Source: Gammaproteobacteria bacterium (GTDB lineage Bacteria > Pseudomonadota > Gammaproteobacteria > Pseudomonadales > Pseudohongiellaceae). From it: a stretch of 6,195 bases of DNA. Location of the stretch: contig JAESUV010000003.1 in the NCBI GenBank assembly GCA_016762975.1, positions 1 through 6,195 of the forward strand, written 5' to 3'. Under the pieces are notes generated by a model that saw nothing but the letters and a program-made list of their open reading frames with translations, was not told the DNA's origin and made no database searches. The position numbers and the translations under genes are program-made. Below, in pieces: positions 5,975 through 6,195 of the stretch. Each line of letters opens with the position of its first letter. The first letter of the stretch is position 1.

Positions 5975-6195
5975 TGTGACACCTCCTGCTCCGAATGGAA
6001 CGGCTCAAAAGAAGCTGCATCATGCGAACCAAATTCAGACATGAATGTCGGGCCGAAATGCTGACTGGTGTAAGATGCCTTCGCGATTAGTTCTTTCATC
6101 GTGCTCGTTTTATCAAGTTTAAAGAGCTCATCCGGAACTTTGGGATCAAGTCGACGCACTCGATCAGCTCCAAGGAGAAGCGATGCAAGGTTATT
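5971..6195 (-). CDS. 3' end of the gene upstream of the CD-NTase, possibly a patatin-like CBASS effector
   Basis: The frame is open from the right edge to a TGA at 5971-5973, giving the last 74 residues of a larger protein. The GTG at 6157-6159 is internal, because coding continues without a stop to the edge (NNLASLLLGADR precedes it). The segment LLLGADRVRRLDPKVPDELF followed by KLDKTSTMKELIAKA resembles, from memory, the C-terminal tail of CapV-type patatin-like phospholipases, where an R-(I/L)-D stretch and a VP-x-x-x-F-x-LD motif precede a final helix. The catalytic domain is outside the window, so this is tentative. Position supports it: in the V. cholerae capV-dncV operon the effector gene comes directly before the synthase. 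The 4-base overlap with the CD-NTase gene implies co-expression. The last 25 residues or so look like a disordered tail. Confidence 0.5.
   Translation of the reverse strand, partial: NNLASLLLGADRVRRLDPKVPDELFKLDKTSTMKELIAKASYTSQHFGPTFMSEFGSHDAASFEPFHSEQEVSQ
5981..5987 (-). promoter_or_regulatory. Strong ribosome binding site of the CD-NTase gene
   Basis: AGGAGGT on the minus strand, inside the last codons of the upstream gene, lies about 6-7 bases before the ATG at 5974-5972. It fixes the CD-NTase start and suggests efficient translation in step with the upstream gene. Confidence 0.8.

Overview
The window is a piece of bacterial accessory DNA. From left to right it holds an IS5-family insertion sequence cut by the left edge, the 3' remnant of an interrupted gene overlapping a small helix-turn-helix gene, and then a four-gene minus-strand block. 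In transcription order that block is the 3' end of an unidentified gene, a CD-NTase (cGAS/DncV-like nucleotidyltransferase), and two ankyrin-repeat genes. No rRNA, tRNA or housekeeping gene is present, so the host cannot be named. Mixed, mid-range base composition and the style of the transposase would fit a Planctomycetota-like environmental bacterium, but this is only an impression.

Left part, plus strand (1-1310). The transposase is encoded in two overlapping frames joined by a probable -1 frameshift on a run of seven A (329-335). Together the frames carry the DDE residues. Directly after it, an open frame with no start codon (about 859-1120) looks like the C-terminal end of a gene broken by the element. 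Its stop overlaps the start of a 67-residue excisionase/MerR-like DNA-binding protein. A GC-rich hairpin lies in the 128-base gap where the plus-strand genes meet the minus-strand block.

Right part, minus strand (6195 down to 1439). The four genes are tightly packed: a 4-base ATGA overlap, then gaps of about 40 and 17 bases, so they probably form one operon. The first gene, cut by the right edge, has a C-terminal tail compatible with the patatin-like phospholipase effectors of CBASS, but this is tentative. The second is a complete CD-NTase with an intact active site and an AGS-C-type C-terminal sensor domain. An effector followed by a CD-NTase is the core of a CBASS anti-phage system, in which the synthase makes a cyclic oligonucleotide on infection and the effector responds by killing or disabling the cell. 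The position after the CD-NTase, where Cap2/Cap3 sit in type II systems, is instead taken by two ankyrin-repeat proteins. One is 573 residues, apparently membrane-anchored, with about twelve very similar 34-residue repeats. The other is 399 residues with about nine divergent repeats and no clear membrane segment.

The most interesting possibility is that the ankyrin pair is an undescribed accessory module of a CBASS-like system, acting as sensor, regulator or membrane partner. The sequence shows the linkage; the functional connection is inference.
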